A stretch of 64,000 bases of DNA from JBDTSW01 sp963782605 (GTDB lineage Bacteria; Actinomycetota; Thermoleophilia; Solirubrobacterales; 70-9). Positions 52,555-61,351 of the stretch are shown piece by piece. Below the pieces are notes generated by a model. The model saw nothing but the letters and a program-made list of their open reading frames with translations. It was not told the origin of the DNA and ran no database searches. Every line of letters starts with the position of its first letter. Within the stretch, counting starts at the first letter, position 1. The position numbers and the translations under genes were made by a program. Location: the NCBI GenBank assembly GCA_963782605.1, contig CAWAKK010000009.1, positions 186,001 to 250,000 on the forward strand. Direction: 5' to 3'.

Positions 52555-53550
52555 ATGTCGGACGTGGCGCAGGACACCGACCGGCGCTCGGAGGACGGGG
52601 CGTCCAGCGCTACGACTCGGCCGCGCGAGCGGTTCGCAAAGGTCAACGGCGTCGAGCTCTGCTACGAGGAGCTCGGGGACCCCGAGGGCGAGCCGATCCT
52701 CCTGATCATGGGCCTCGGGACGCAGCTGATCCATTGGCACCCTGGCTTCTGCGAGGAGCTGGGGGGGCGCGGGTTTCGGGTGATCCGCTTCGACAACCGG
52801 GACGCCGGCCGCTCGAGCCAGATCGACGCCCCGCCACCGCGGACGGTGCCGATGCTCTTTGGCCTTCCTCAGGGTCGCGCCTATCAGCTGCATGACATGG
52901 CCGACGATGCGGTTGGGCTGATCGAGGCGCTCGGGCTCGACGCGTCCCACATGGTGGGCGTCTCGATGGGCGGCATGATCGCTCAGGTTGCCGCCTACCG
53001 AAGCCCGGCGCGGGTGCGCACCCTCACGCTGATCATGTCGGGGAGCGGCAAGCGAGCCGCATCGGTGCCTCGGCTGCGCGCATTCGGCACCCTCTTGGCG
53101 AAGCCGGCCCGCAGCCGCGAGGAGTTCGTCGAGACGGTCACCGCCACCTTCGACGTGATCGGCTCGCCCAACTACCCGATGGACTCGCAGCGCGAGTCCG
53201 AGTTCCGCGCGACATTGGCGGACAGCTGGGATCGCGGGCACCACCCGGCCGGGGTCGCCCGGCAGCTACACGCGATCACCTCCTCGGGAGACCGCCGCAA
53301 GAGGCTGCGTGGCGTGCGCGCCCCCACCCTCGTGATTCACGGTGACAGCGACCCACTCGTGCGCCCCGCCGCGGGCAAGGCGCTGGCCAAGGCCATCCCG
53401 AACGCCGAGCTTCGGATCATCGAGGGCATGGGTCACGACATGCCGCCGGAGCTCTTCGGCGAGCTGGCGGACGCGATCGCGGCCACAGCTCGCCGGGCGC
53501 CGAGCAGCGGGAAAGCGTGGGCCTCGCGGCCGACGCTCGCGGCGACCTAG
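52555..53550 (+). CDS. alpha/beta hydrolase
   Basis: A 331-residue alpha/beta hydrolase. The oxyanion segment is PILLIMGLGTQLIHW, the nucleophile elbow is VGVSMGGMIAQ (Ser in G-V-S-M-G), the acid is in VIHGDSDPLVRP and the His in EGMGHDMPPEL. A charged 40-residue N-terminal extension precedes the domain. It cleaves an ester; relatives include aclacinomycin-methylesterase-like enzymes. It ends in a CTAG that also stops the convergent PI-PLC-X gene. Confidence 0.85.
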   Translation: MSDVAQDTDRRSEDGASSATTRPRERFAKVNGVELCYEELGDPEGEPILLIMGLGTQLIHWHPGFCEELGGRGFRVIRFDNRDAGRSSQIDAPPPRTVPMLFGLPQGRAYQLHDMADDAVGLIEALGLDASHMVGVSMGGMIAQVAAYRSPARVRTLTLIMSGSGKRAASVPRLRAFGTLLAKPARSREEFVETVTATFDVIGSPNYPMDSQRESEFRATLADSWDRGHHPAGVARQLHAITSSGDRRKRLRGVRAPTLVIHGDSDPLVRPAAGKALAKAIPNAELRIIEGMGHDMPPELFGELADAIAATARRAPSSGKAWASRPTLAAT

Positions 53551-55676
53551 CCGCCGTCCTTGTTCAGCTTTCCTGTGACCTCGAAGAGGTCGCCCTCGCG
53601 ATAGAAGTCGACGGCGAGCACATTCGGCACCAGGCCACGCTGGCGGGCACACTGGCGGGCGCGCTTGAGCAGGAACTCGCGAGAGTTGACCTTCGCCGCG
53701 TTGGACGGCTTCGCCGCGGGATCGGTGTTGATCCAGTTGTTGATCTGAAAGAGCGGGTTCGACGGCGCGCCGCGGTTTTGATCGCAACTCATCTCGGCGG
53801 GCGTCTTGAAGTCGAACGGAGTCTCCTGGAAGTAGTCGAAGGCCTGGAAGTACCAGGGGGCGCCACCGGCGCGGTTCTCGGCCATCGCGACCACCTGCTT
53901 GCCGGACTCGATCAACTCCCCGAGGGTCGGGAGCTCCTCTCCCAGCTCGCCGTCGTAGGCACGCTCGGCCAGCCCGCTGCGCTCGAACGCAGCGACAATG
54001 TCCTTCGGCTTCACGTAGTCCTCGATCACGATCAGGACCACCTCCTCGGGATTCGCCTCGAGGAACGAGTCGATTTGGCGCAGGGTCTTCGTGAGATCGA
54101 CGGCGCCCAGCTCGCAGAAGCCATGACACAGGTAGAGGGCCGTCTCGGCCTCTTCCTCCGGTCGCGCGATGCTCGAGCGCAGGCGGTTGGCCGCGGTGAC
54201 GAACTGGGGCCCGAGCTCTGCTCGAGCCTGCTCGAGGAGCTTGTTCGGAACGCGGCTGAAGTCCGTGTACACCCGCCTTCCAGGCACCCCGTAATAGGCA
54301 TCGATCAGCAGAGCCCGGACGCCGTCCTCGAGCTGGCCGCGGATCGTGCGGTCGTGCATCGGGAAGAGGAACCCGGGATAGTCGGCGGCCGACATCGCGT
54401 TGTGGGCGCCGGCGAAGACGACCTCATCCAATGCGCGCTCGCACAGCTCGACGCTGCCATTGCAGGTGCCCGTGCGCGCCTGGGGGCCTCGCCCGGTCCT
54501 CTCGTCCTCTCCGATCAGCGAGATCGCCACGACCACGATGACCGCGGCGCACCCCGCCCCGATCACGAGGGCTGCTGCGAGACGGCGCCCGTGCGCCCGC
54601 GCGGTTTCCGTCTCAGCGGGAGCCGGGATCGTCAAGCGGATGAGCTCGCCCACGCCGAACGAGATCAACACGAGCCCGGCCACGACGGTGAGCGCTTGCA
54701 GCACCAGCGTTGGCTCGAGCACCATGACGAGCCCGGCGAGGAGAAATGCCACCCCACGCACCGCGCGCCAGAGCGGGGATGCCGGTGTGGCGAGGGCCGC
54801 CGTGGCAATTCGCCGCAGCGGAGCCACAGCGTCGACAGGCCGCAGCACGGCCGCGCCCGCGCCGGCGACGACCGCACCCACCGCCGCTAGCGCCAGGTTC
54901 CAGTCGCGGAGCGCCCCGAACAGCGCCTCCCAGAGTGCCCCGAGCGCCTCGCGATCGGTCGTTGTGGACGCCACACGCGCCACCAGCGCCCCAACGACGA
55001 AGTAGGCGAGAACCACCAGCGCGCCGACCAGCGCTATCGCCACACCGGCGCGAGTCAGGGCGGCCCTGCGGTCGACGGCGAAGGTGATCGCCGCCGCGAA
55101 CAGCAGCAGGGCCGCCAACGGCAGCACGATGGCCGCCTCGCTCACAGTGTTGGCCACCCGCGCCAGATCGCGGGCGAAGCCGGCGTCGCCCAGGCTGAGC
55201 AGCTTTGCGTCGAGCCCCTTCGGGATGTCCTTTGCCAGCTTCGGGCTCAGCTGCCTCAGCGCTGCGATTGCCGCGGCACCGATGTTGGCGACCTGCACCG
55301 CCGCGGTTTGCTCGCCTTCTCCGAGGGCGATCGCGTGGGCTTGGCGCAATCCCTCTCGCAGCGCTGAGCGGAAGGGCCTGCTCCCGATGACCCCCGCGGT
55401 GACCGGTTCGATCAACGCTTCGAACGCGACCAGGTCGGGACTCACTTCCCGGGTGATGGCCCTGGACACCCGCCGTGCCGCGGCGTCGCGCACCGCCTGG
55501 TCCTCAAGCGCCGAGACGGCGTTGTCGGCGAAGCGAGACGAGTCAAAGAGCTCGCGATCCGCATACAGAGCGAGGTCGCCGAGCATGAGCATGAAGGCCG
55601 CGACGATGGTGAGGACGATTGATGCCACCCGGCTGGCGGGCGCGAGCCGGCCTCGTTCGGAGCTCTCACCCGGCAT
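53547..55676 (-). CDS. polytopic membrane protein fused to a PI-PLC X-type phosphodiesterase domain
   Basis: A 709-residue two-part protein. The first roughly 360 residues hold one helix, an external region (SSRFADNAVSALEDQAVRDA) and about seven further helices. After another helix comes a PI-PLC X-like domain from about residue 400 on, with FAGAHNAMSAADYPG (first catalytic His) and FPMHDRTIRGQLEDGVRALL (second His in the H-D). Such domains cleave phosphoinositides or other glycerophosphodiesters outside the cell. The membrane part resembles the protein at 42050-43408. TAACCT ends 6 nt before the ATG. Confidence 0.75.
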   Translation of the reverse strand: MPGESSERGRLAPASRVASIVLTIVAAFMLMLGDLALYADRELFDSSRFADNAVSALEDQAVRDAAARRVSRAITREVSPDLVAFEALIEPVTAGVIGSRPFRSALREGLRQAHAIALGEGEQTAAVQVANIGAAAIAALRQLSPKLAKDIPKGLDAKLLSLGDAGFARDLARVANTVSEAAIVLPLAALLLFAAAITFAVDRRAALTRAGVAIALVGALVVLAYFVVGALVARVASTTTDREALGALWEALFGALRDWNLALAAVGAVVAGAGAAVLRPVDAVAPLRRIATAALATPASPLWRAVRGVAFLLAGLVMVLEPTLVLQALTVVAGLVLISFGVGELIRLTIPAPAETETARAHGRRLAAALVIGAGCAAVIVVVAISLIGEDERTGRGPQARTGTCNGSVELCERALDEVVFAGAHNAMSAADYPGFLFPMHDRTIRGQLEDGVRALLIDAYYGVPGRRVYTDFSRVPNKLLEQARAELGPQFVTAANRLRSSIARPEEEAETALYLCHGFCELGAVDLTKTLRQIDSFLEANPEEVVLIVIEDYVKPKDIVAAFERSGLAERAYDGELGEELPTLGELIESGKQVVAMAENRAGGAPWYFQAFDYFQETPFDFKTPAEMSCDQNRGAPSNPLFQINNWINTDPAAKPSNAAKVNSREFLLKRARQCARQRGLVPNVLAVDFYREGDLFEVTGKLNKDGG

Positions 55677-55682
55677 CAGGCA

Positions 55683-55688
55683 AGGTTA
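55683..55688 (-). promoter_or_regulatory. putative -10 element, PI-PLC-X fusion gene
   Basis: On the minus strand TAACCT is 6 nt before the ATG at 55676, in the 26 bp between two divergent starts. The transcript is probably leaderless. Confidence 0.4.
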
Positions 55689-55702
55689 AGGTCCGTGAGG
55701 TG

Positions 55703-56512
55703 ATGCCGTTGGGCGGTTCGTTCATCACCGACTTCTGGAACGACCAGCTGGTCGAGCACGACCGGCAGTGGGTGTTCCTGGTGCTCCTTGGCCTGGTGCT
55801 CTCCTTTGGCTTCATCCGCCTCTCCACGCGGCTGATGCGAAGTCCTCGGGTCCCGTGGTGGCCCGGCAGCGTGGTGAGCGAGGGCGGCGTTCACCTCCAT
55901 CACCTGGTCTTCGGGATCGTCCTCATGATGGTCGCGGGGACGATCAGCTTCGCCGGCTTCGCGGTAGGCGGCATCTACGAGATCTGTGCGCTCGCCTTTG
56001 GCATCGGCATCGGCCTGACCATCGACGAGTTCGCACTATGGGTGCATCTGGACGATGTGTATTGGGCGAAGGAGGGCCGAACCTCGATCGACGCGACGGT
56101 CATCGCCACCGCCCTGATGGGGTTGGTCGTGCTGGGCGCACGGCCCTTCGAGCTGGAGACTCAGAGCACCGAGGCCGTCGTTGGCTCGATTCTCGGGGTG
56201 ATCCTGTGGCTTGGCTCGCTGATCGTGAGCTTCGCCAAGGGTCGCATCCTGCACGGGATCGTTGGCCTGCTGGTCCCGCCGCTGGCGCTCTACGCCGCCT
56301 GCCGGATCGCGAAGCCCGACTCGGCGTGGGCGCGTCATCGCTACGGGGAGCGCGACTCGAAGAGGCAGGCCAAGGCCGAGGAGCGGTTTCGGCCCGATCG
56401 CCGCACCGAGCGCATCAAGGATCGCCTGCGCGACGCGCTCGGTGGCGTCACGGAGGAGGAGTACGAGGCGAAGCTTCGGCAGCGTTCCGGGAGATCAGGT
56501 GATGCGTCGTGA
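55703..56512 (+). CDS. integral membrane protein, actinobacterial family of unknown function
   Basis: The 269-residue protein has six to seven helices. It starts ITDFWNDQLVEHDRQWVFLV, then VVSEGGVHLHHLVFGIVLMM, a His-rich membrane segment (H-L-H-H) that could bind metal, and GLTIDEFALWVHLDDVYWA, with conserved acidic residues. The C-terminus is a charged cytosolic tail. No function is known. It is divergent from the PI-PLC-X gene by 26 bp and its end overlaps the convergent membrane protein gene by 65 bp. Confidence 0.65.
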   Translation: MPLGGSFITDFWNDQLVEHDRQWVFLVLLGLVLSFGFIRLSTRLMRSPRVPWWPGSVVSEGGVHLHHLVFGIVLMMVAGTISFAGFAVGGIYEICALAFGIGIGLTIDEFALWVHLDDVYWAKEGRTSIDATVIATALMGLVVLGARPFELETQSTEAVVGSILGVILWLGSLIVSFAKGRILHGIVGLLVPPLALYAACRIAKPDSAWARHRYGERDSKRQAKAEERFRPDRRTERIKDRLRDALGGVTEEEYEAKLRQRSGRSGDAS

Positions 56513-57188
56513 CGACCGCGGCGAGCGCAAACAGCGCCACGGTCGCCGTCTCGGCGAGCGTCGCGCCCACGAAGTCCCCCCAGAATCCCTCCCCGGCGAG
56601 CTCCGGCCCGATCGCCTGAAGCAGCTCGCCCAGGGCGTCGGCGGCCAGCATCGTCGGGGCGAGCAGAGCCAGCACGCGCCAGAAGTTGCCGCGAACCAGC
56701 TCGCGGCTACGGCGAAAGGAGTCGCGGACGCCACGGTCCTCGATCTCCACCACGGCCGCGGCCAGCACGTACCACCCGAACACCAAAACTCCGGGGACGA
56801 TGAGCAGCAAGAGCCCCACGCCGACCATGAGCGCGAAGATCAGGTCCACGGCGATCAGCTGCCGGTAGCGGAGCACACGCGCGATCTCGACGAGCTGGCG
56901 CCGTACCCCCGTCCTGTGCTCGCCGACGACGGTGGCCACGACGCCGGTGAAGAAGACGTCCCCGAGCGTCACCGTGACCGAGAGCGCGAGCGCCGCGAGG
57001 ATGGCCAGTGGGACCTCGATGCCTTCATTGCCTTCGATCTCCGGCGTCGCGTGAGCCGCTGCTTCGACGAGACCGATCGGGATCGAGATGATGAAGGCCG
57101 CGGCAATGAGCAACCTGGGGTTGGCGCGATAGGCGGCGAGCGCCTCGCGCACAACCTCGCCAGGGACGAGCTTTCCATTCGGCGGCAT
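56448..57188 (-). CDS. multipass membrane protein
   Basis: About 246 residues with six hydrophobic segments, for example LAILAALALSVTVTLGDVFF, and the cytosolic loop RRQLVEIARVLRYRQLIAVD. The fold recalls the membrane-anchor domain found in YciC-like and glycerophosphodiester-phosphodiesterase membrane proteins. The ATG at 57188 (GGGAG 8 nt upstream) is used; a GTG 15 bp earlier is the alternative. A 7 bp inverted repeat precedes it. Function is unknown. The 65 bp 3' overlap with its convergent neighbour is large for this window. Confidence 0.6.
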   Translation of the reverse strand: MPPNGKLVPGEVVREALAAYRANPRLLIAAAFIISIPIGLVEAAAHATPEIEGNEGIEVPLAILAALALSVTVTLGDVFFTGVVATVVGEHRTGVRRQLVEIARVLRYRQLIAVDLIFALMVGVGLLLLIVPGVLVFGWYVLAAAVVEIEDRGVRDSFRRSRELVRGNFWRVLALLAPTMLAADALGELLQAIGPELAGEGFWGDFVGATLAETATVALFALAAVVTTHHLISRNAAEASPRTPPP

Positions 57189-57218
57189 CGCGCTTGCTCC
57201 CACGGCGCCTCAGCTTGG

Positions 57219-57242
57219 CAGGCGGGAGATAGATTCCGCCTG
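57219..57242. promoter_or_regulatory. 7 bp inverted repeat enclosing TAGATT
   Basis: CAGGCGG (57219-57225) and CCGCCTG (57236-57242) are exact complements around a 10 nt loop ending in TAGATT. It lies between the divergent membrane-protein and ABC-transporter genes and could be their shared operator. Confidence 0.38.
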
Positions 57243-57316
57243 AGCGGGGCGTGACCCGAGCCGGCACTGTCCCGATGAGTTCGGCTGGCTGCAGGCGTCT
57301 GACTAAGGTGAATGCG

Positions 57317-58207
57317 ATGCCAGCGATTGAGCTCAGAGGAGTGAGCAAGCGCTTCGGGGAGATCACCGCGGTCGACGGCCTCGATCTCGACGTGCCCGAG
57401 GGGATCTGCCTCGGTCTGCTCGGCCCCAACGGGGCGGGCAAGTCCACGACGATGCGCATGCTCACCGCCCAGGTGATCGCCGACGAGGGCGAGATCCATG
57501 TGCTCGGGTACGAGCTCCCCAAGCAGTCCAAGGAGGCGCGGATCCTCATGGGGGTTGTCCCGCAGCTCGACAACCTCGACATCGACGTCACGGTCGAGGA
57601 CAACCTGGCCGTGTTCGCCCGGCTCTACCGCGTCAAGGACGTAGCCGGAGCTGTTGATCGGACGCTCGAGCTTGCCCGGCTGCGCGAGCGCCGCACAGAC
57701 GCCGTCGACAAGCTCTCGGGAGGCATGCGCCGCCGGTTGCTGCTCGCTCGCGGTCTCGTCCACGAGCCCCGGTTGATGCTCCTCGACGAGCCAACGGTGG
57801 GCCTCGATCCCCAGATTCGCACCGAGATGTGGACGCTGATCGACGGGCTGCGCTCGCGCGGCGCGACGATCTTGATGTCGACCCACTACATCGAGGAGGC
57901 CGAGCGCCTGGCCGACGAGGTGGCGCTTATGGCCGAGGGTCGGATCATCGCCCGCGGGAAGCCCTCCGACCTGGTCGCAGAACATGCGGGGCGCGAGACC
58001 GCCGAGGTCTACGGGCCGCCCGATCACCTCGTGGAGGCGCGAGCGAGGGCCGAGGCTCAGGGCCTGCGGGTGCGCCCCGCAGGGCCGGCGATCGCGATCG
58101 TAGGCGCGGAGCGGGCGACCGATGGAGCGGTCCCCGATGATGCGGTGCGACGCGCTGCCTCGCTTGAGGACGTCTTCGTCCTTTTGACCGGGGAGGAGGC
58201 CGAGTGA
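57317..58207 (+). CDS. ABC transporter ATP-binding protein (DrrA/NodI type)
   Basis: A 296-residue ATPase. Walker A is LLGPNGAGKSTTMRM, the signature KLSGGMRRRLLLARGLV, Walker B LMLLDEPTVGLD, and the switch His in STHYIEEAERL. A C-terminal extension of about 70 residues is typical of DrrA-type drug or lipid exporters. The ATG at 57317 follows AAGGTG; earlier in-frame starts lack homology. The stop overlaps the permease GTG as GTGA. It is intact, unlike the frameshifted pair at 34857-36378. Confidence 0.9.
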   Translation: MPAIELRGVSKRFGEITAVDGLDLDVPEGICLGLLGPNGAGKSTTMRMLTAQVIADEGEIHVLGYELPKQSKEARILMGVVPQLDNLDIDVTVEDNLAVFARLYRVKDVAGAVDRTLELARLRERRTDAVDKLSGGMRRRLLLARGLVHEPRLMLLDEPTVGLDPQIRTEMWTLIDGLRSRGATILMSTHYIEEAERLADEVALMAEGRIIARGKPSDLVAEHAGRETAEVYGPPDHLVEARARAEAQGLRVRPAGPAIAIVGAERATDGAVPDDAVRRAASLEDVFVLLTGEEAE

Positions 58208-58998
58208 GCGACGGGGTCAGCGAGGTCCGCGTGCGCCGCCTGGACCCGGCGGCGATCACGGGCATCATGAGCCGCGAGGTCGCGAACTTCCGGACCTTCT
58301 GGAAGAGCACCACGTTCTCCAGCGTCCTCGAGCCGGTGATCTACCTGCTCGCGTTCGGCGTCGGGCTCGGCGCCACGCTCGTGGACGGGGTCGGCGGCCT
58401 GGAGTACGTCGAGTTCGTCGGCACCGGCATGGTCGCCACCGCCGTCATCTTCTCGAGCGCCCTCCCGGCGATGTTCGGCACGTTCGTCAAGCATCGCTTT
58501 CAGAACACCTACGACGCGATCCTGGCGGCTCCGGTCTCGGTCGAGGAGTTGGTCACGGCCGAGATGCTCTGGATCGGCCTGCGCGCCGGCTTCTACGGCT
58601 GCTTCCCGCTGATCGTTGCGATGTTCTTCGGGCTCGACCCCGCCGGCGGCATGCTCGTCGTCCCGCTCTTCGCCTTCATCACCGCGATCGGCTTCGCGGC
58701 ATTCGGCATCGCGATCGCCGGCACCGTGGACAAGATCGACCAGTTCAACTACGTCACGACCCTGCTGGTCACCCCGCTGTTCCTGGTCGCGGGGACGTTC
58801 TTCCCGATCGATCAGCTGCCCGACGGGATTCAGGCCGCCTCGCAGCTGAACCCTCTGCACCATCTGGTCGAGCTCGTCCGCCACGCGTCGTTCGGCTTTG
58901 AGGCCACCGACCTCATTCGGGTGGCGGTGCTGCTCGCCTTTGCCGTCGTCATGTGGCGTCTTGCGGTACGGCAGATGACGAAGACGCTGATCGACTGA
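58204..58998 (+). CDS. ABC-2 type transporter permease
   Basis: This 264-residue permease has six helices. TTFSSVLEPVIYLLAFGVGL, FVGTGMVATAVIFSSALPAM, and the late motif LTPLHH-like NPLHHLVELVRHASFG mark the ABC-2 family. It pairs with the upstream ATPase through a GTGA overlap. Together they probably export a drug, polysaccharide or lipid-linked substrate. The end overlaps the convergent membrane gene by 50 bp. The cargo is unknown. Confidence 0.88.
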   Translation: MSDGVSEVRVRRLDPAAITGIMSREVANFRTFWKSTTFSSVLEPVIYLLAFGVGLGATLVDGVGGLEYVEFVGTGMVATAVIFSSALPAMFGTFVKHRFQNTYDAILAAPVSVEELVTAEMLWIGLRAGFYGCFPLIVAMFFGLDPAGGMLVVPLFAFITAIGFAAFGIAIAGTVDKIDQFNYVTTLLVTPLFLVAGTFFPIDQLPDGIQAASQLNPLHHLVELVRHASFGFEATDLIRVAVLLAFAVVMWRLAVRQMTKTLID

Positions 58999-59776
58999 GA
59001 ACGATCGCGAGCCCACCGGCCAGGGCCGATGCGAGGAAGCCCAGGAAGACCCAGCCGGCGAGATCGAACGAGAACTGATCCGAGTAGCGCGCGACGGCTA
59101 TGAGCTCGGCAACGGCAAGCGCGACGAACGAGAGCGCGCCGGAACGCAGCCGGTCGATGTCGTTCTCCGCCAGGCCAGCCACGGCCGCGACCCCGAACCC
59201 GAAGATGAACGATCCGATCGCCCGGCTCGTGAGGGGGGTGAGCTCCCATGGCCAGACGTCGATGGCGGTGCTCGGGGAAGCGAAGAGGACGGCGCCCGCA
59301 CCCAGCATCGCCCCGGCCTGGATACCGAGGCTGAGGCGCGCCCACGGGGGCAGGGGCCGGTGAACGGGCGGATCGAGCCCGGGCTCGCGGAGCTGGCGCA
59401 CCAGCAGAAGCACGAGCACCGGGGGGACCACGATGTAGGCGATCAGCCAGAGCCAGAAGACGAAGTGATCGCGGTCGAAGAGCTCCCAGTGGATGAGCGT
59501 GGCGGCCAGCAGCAGGAGCGAGATCACGATCACCGGCGGCGTGGCCAGGCGGCCCTCGGCCCAGCTGCGAGCCCGGGAGGAGAGGAACAGCAGCACGGTC
59601 GCGGCGATGTAGCAGCCGCCCAGGAACGCGGCGGAGAGGTCGACCGCGATCGGCCACGCCCAGAACTCCTCGGTCGTGCCGGTGATGACGTAGGTCATGA
59701 AGGCGGCGCCGGCGGCAAGGCCGGCACCCGCCAGGTAGAGGTTTCTGATCCCGGGGATGAGCGGGCGGGCATCCAT
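58949..59776 (-). CDS. multipass membrane protein of unknown function
   Basis: A 275-residue protein with about eight helices, beginning LIPGIRNLYLAGAGLAAGAA. Helix-flanking features include LLAATLIHWELFDRDHFVFW and SPSTAIDVWPWELTPLTSRA, which recall an actinobacterial hypothetical family. No catalytic motif is visible. TAGCCT lies 9 nt before the ATG. The last 50 bp run antisense to the ABC permease, an unusually deep 3' overlap. Confidence 0.6.
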   Translation of the reverse strand: MDARPLIPGIRNLYLAGAGLAAGAAFMTYVITGTTEEFWAWPIAVDLSAAFLGGCYIAATVLLFLSSRARSWAEGRLATPPVIVISLLLLAATLIHWELFDRDHFVFWLWLIAYIVVPPVLVLLLVRQLREPGLDPPVHRPLPPWARLSLGIQAGAMLGAGAVLFASPSTAIDVWPWELTPLTSRAIGSFIFGFGVAAVAGLAENDIDRLRSGALSFVALAVAELIAVARYSDQFSFDLAGWVFLGFLASALAGGLAIVLSRSASSSSAVPQDAT

Positions 59777-59785
59777 GCCTGTGCG

Positions 59786-59791
59786 AGGCTA
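59786..59791 (-). promoter_or_regulatory. putative -10 element, membrane protein gene
   Basis: On the minus strand TAGCCT ends 9 nt before the ATG at 59776. It belongs to the same hexamer-start pattern seen elsewhere. Confidence 0.4.
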
Positions 59792-59957
59792 GCGTTAGAG
59801 TCCGCCGCCGGGTGTGATGGCCGTCATCGAGCGAACATCGCCGAATTCTCCCAAGGTCGTGCCGATCCGGTTTACCCGACCACTTCGCCTGCACCACGGC
59901 CACGCCCATCGAGGGCTTCTATCGCGGCTGGCTGGGGCCGCGAGGTCCCCTAGGTGC

Positions 59958-61242
59958 CTAGCGGCCGGTCGCCGAGAAGTGCATGTAGTCCTTCTTCCCG
60001 GACCAGTTGCCTCCCCATTCCCACCCGACCCGGGCGAACGCACGGAATGCCGCGTCGCCCTGGTGGACCATGCCTGCGGCGTGGCGTGAGCGATTCGCGT
60101 AACGGCGGCCGGCGGGGGGCGAGACGTGCGCGCCCTGGACGTAGGGGTTCTCGATCGGGTTGAGGTCGATCGCGCGGCCGTAGGCGTGCTGCGACCAGGT
60201 GGTGGTGCCGGCGACGAACCGGCAGTTGAAGCCAGACGTGTCGTCGGCGTTCATCATGCGGTCGTCATCGGCGCCGTAGCGGTCGGCCAGCTCCATGCGG
60301 CGGATGGGAAAACGTGCGTCGAAGAGGCCGTGCAGGGCACGCAGGACGTTGCGATCGGCGTCGGCGTGGACGACCATGCGGCCGGGGTGGACGTCGCGAT
60401 CGCCCATGGTCCAATGCGGCAACTCGAGCAAGCGGAGGCTCCCGAGGCCGACGGGGCAGCCGCGGTGCCAGGACTTGCCGGTCATCCGCCGCCTGAGTTG
60501 GGCGTCGATCGGGGAGGAGGTGCCGGTCCAGGGCGGCGTGCAGCTCAAGAGCGCGTCGGTGCCACCGCCACCGATGCAGCGGTCGTTGCCCGCCCCGCCG
60601 GTGATGCGGTCGGAGCGCTTGCCACCCTCGAGGTGGTCGGCGCCGTCCCCGCCCTTGAGCAGGTCTTTGGCGTGCCCCGCGCGCAGGGTGTCGCGGCCGC
60701 GGCCGCCGTCGAGGGCGATCCGCTGCCGCCAGCCGACTCGCGTCGACGTGGTCCTTGCCCTTGGCGGTCTCGATGTTGAGCTTGCCGATTCCGGAGAGGG
60801 CGATGGTGCTGCCGGTGGCGGGGTCGAGCTCGATGACGTGGCGGCGCACGTCGTGGCGCTCTGCCCCCTGGCGGCCCAGCACCGCTGCCGTGTCGCGCCC
60901 GGCGGCGAGGTCAACGTCGATCTCGACGTCGCCGAAGCTCTCTCCGCGCAGGTCGATGACGGACCTCTGGGCGCCGCCGGTCCCTTCCACTGCGATCGTC
61001 TGCGCGGTCGCGGTGTTGGCGACTCCGCACGGGCGGCCGTCGATGAGGATCTCGCCGGCGGGGCCGACACGGAGCTTGGCCGCCTCCCCGCGGCGCACGT
61101 CGACGGTTACGGTCGCGCCGCCATCGGCGCAGGCGGCCGGTGCCGCCGAGGTCGGCCCGGGCGTCGTCAGGACGAGGACGGCGAGCAGAGCTGCGGCCGA
61201 GCCCACCACTGCTCCCAGACCTGCGATCCGCCTCCCGGTCAT
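59958..61242 (-). pseudogene. secreted M15-type peptidase with glycine/aspartate repeats, one-base frameshift
   Basis: A signal peptide (LGAVVGSAAALLAVLVLTTP) starts a beta-rich N-terminal domain. It runs in one frame to KDHVDASRLAA, then the match continues in another frame with RTX-like repeats (LLKGGDGADHLEGGKRSD, ITGGAGNDRCIGGGGTDALL). A C-terminal M15-like D-Ala-D-Ala carboxypeptidase domain follows, with metal sites around SQHAYGRAIDLNP and DYMHFSATGR. One extra base near 60720-60740 explains the break, as the span is one base over 428 codons. The intact enzyme would be about 427 residues and trim peptidoglycan. Confidence 0.75.
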
Positions 61243-61351
61243 GGCCTCCAATCGTACGTGGGCTCACCGCGCCGGTACGCGCGCAGCCGTGAGCGCCCGC
61301 CGCCCTGAGGGCCGGCGTGCTACTCCCGGATGCTGGTGAAGAGGCTTGCCG

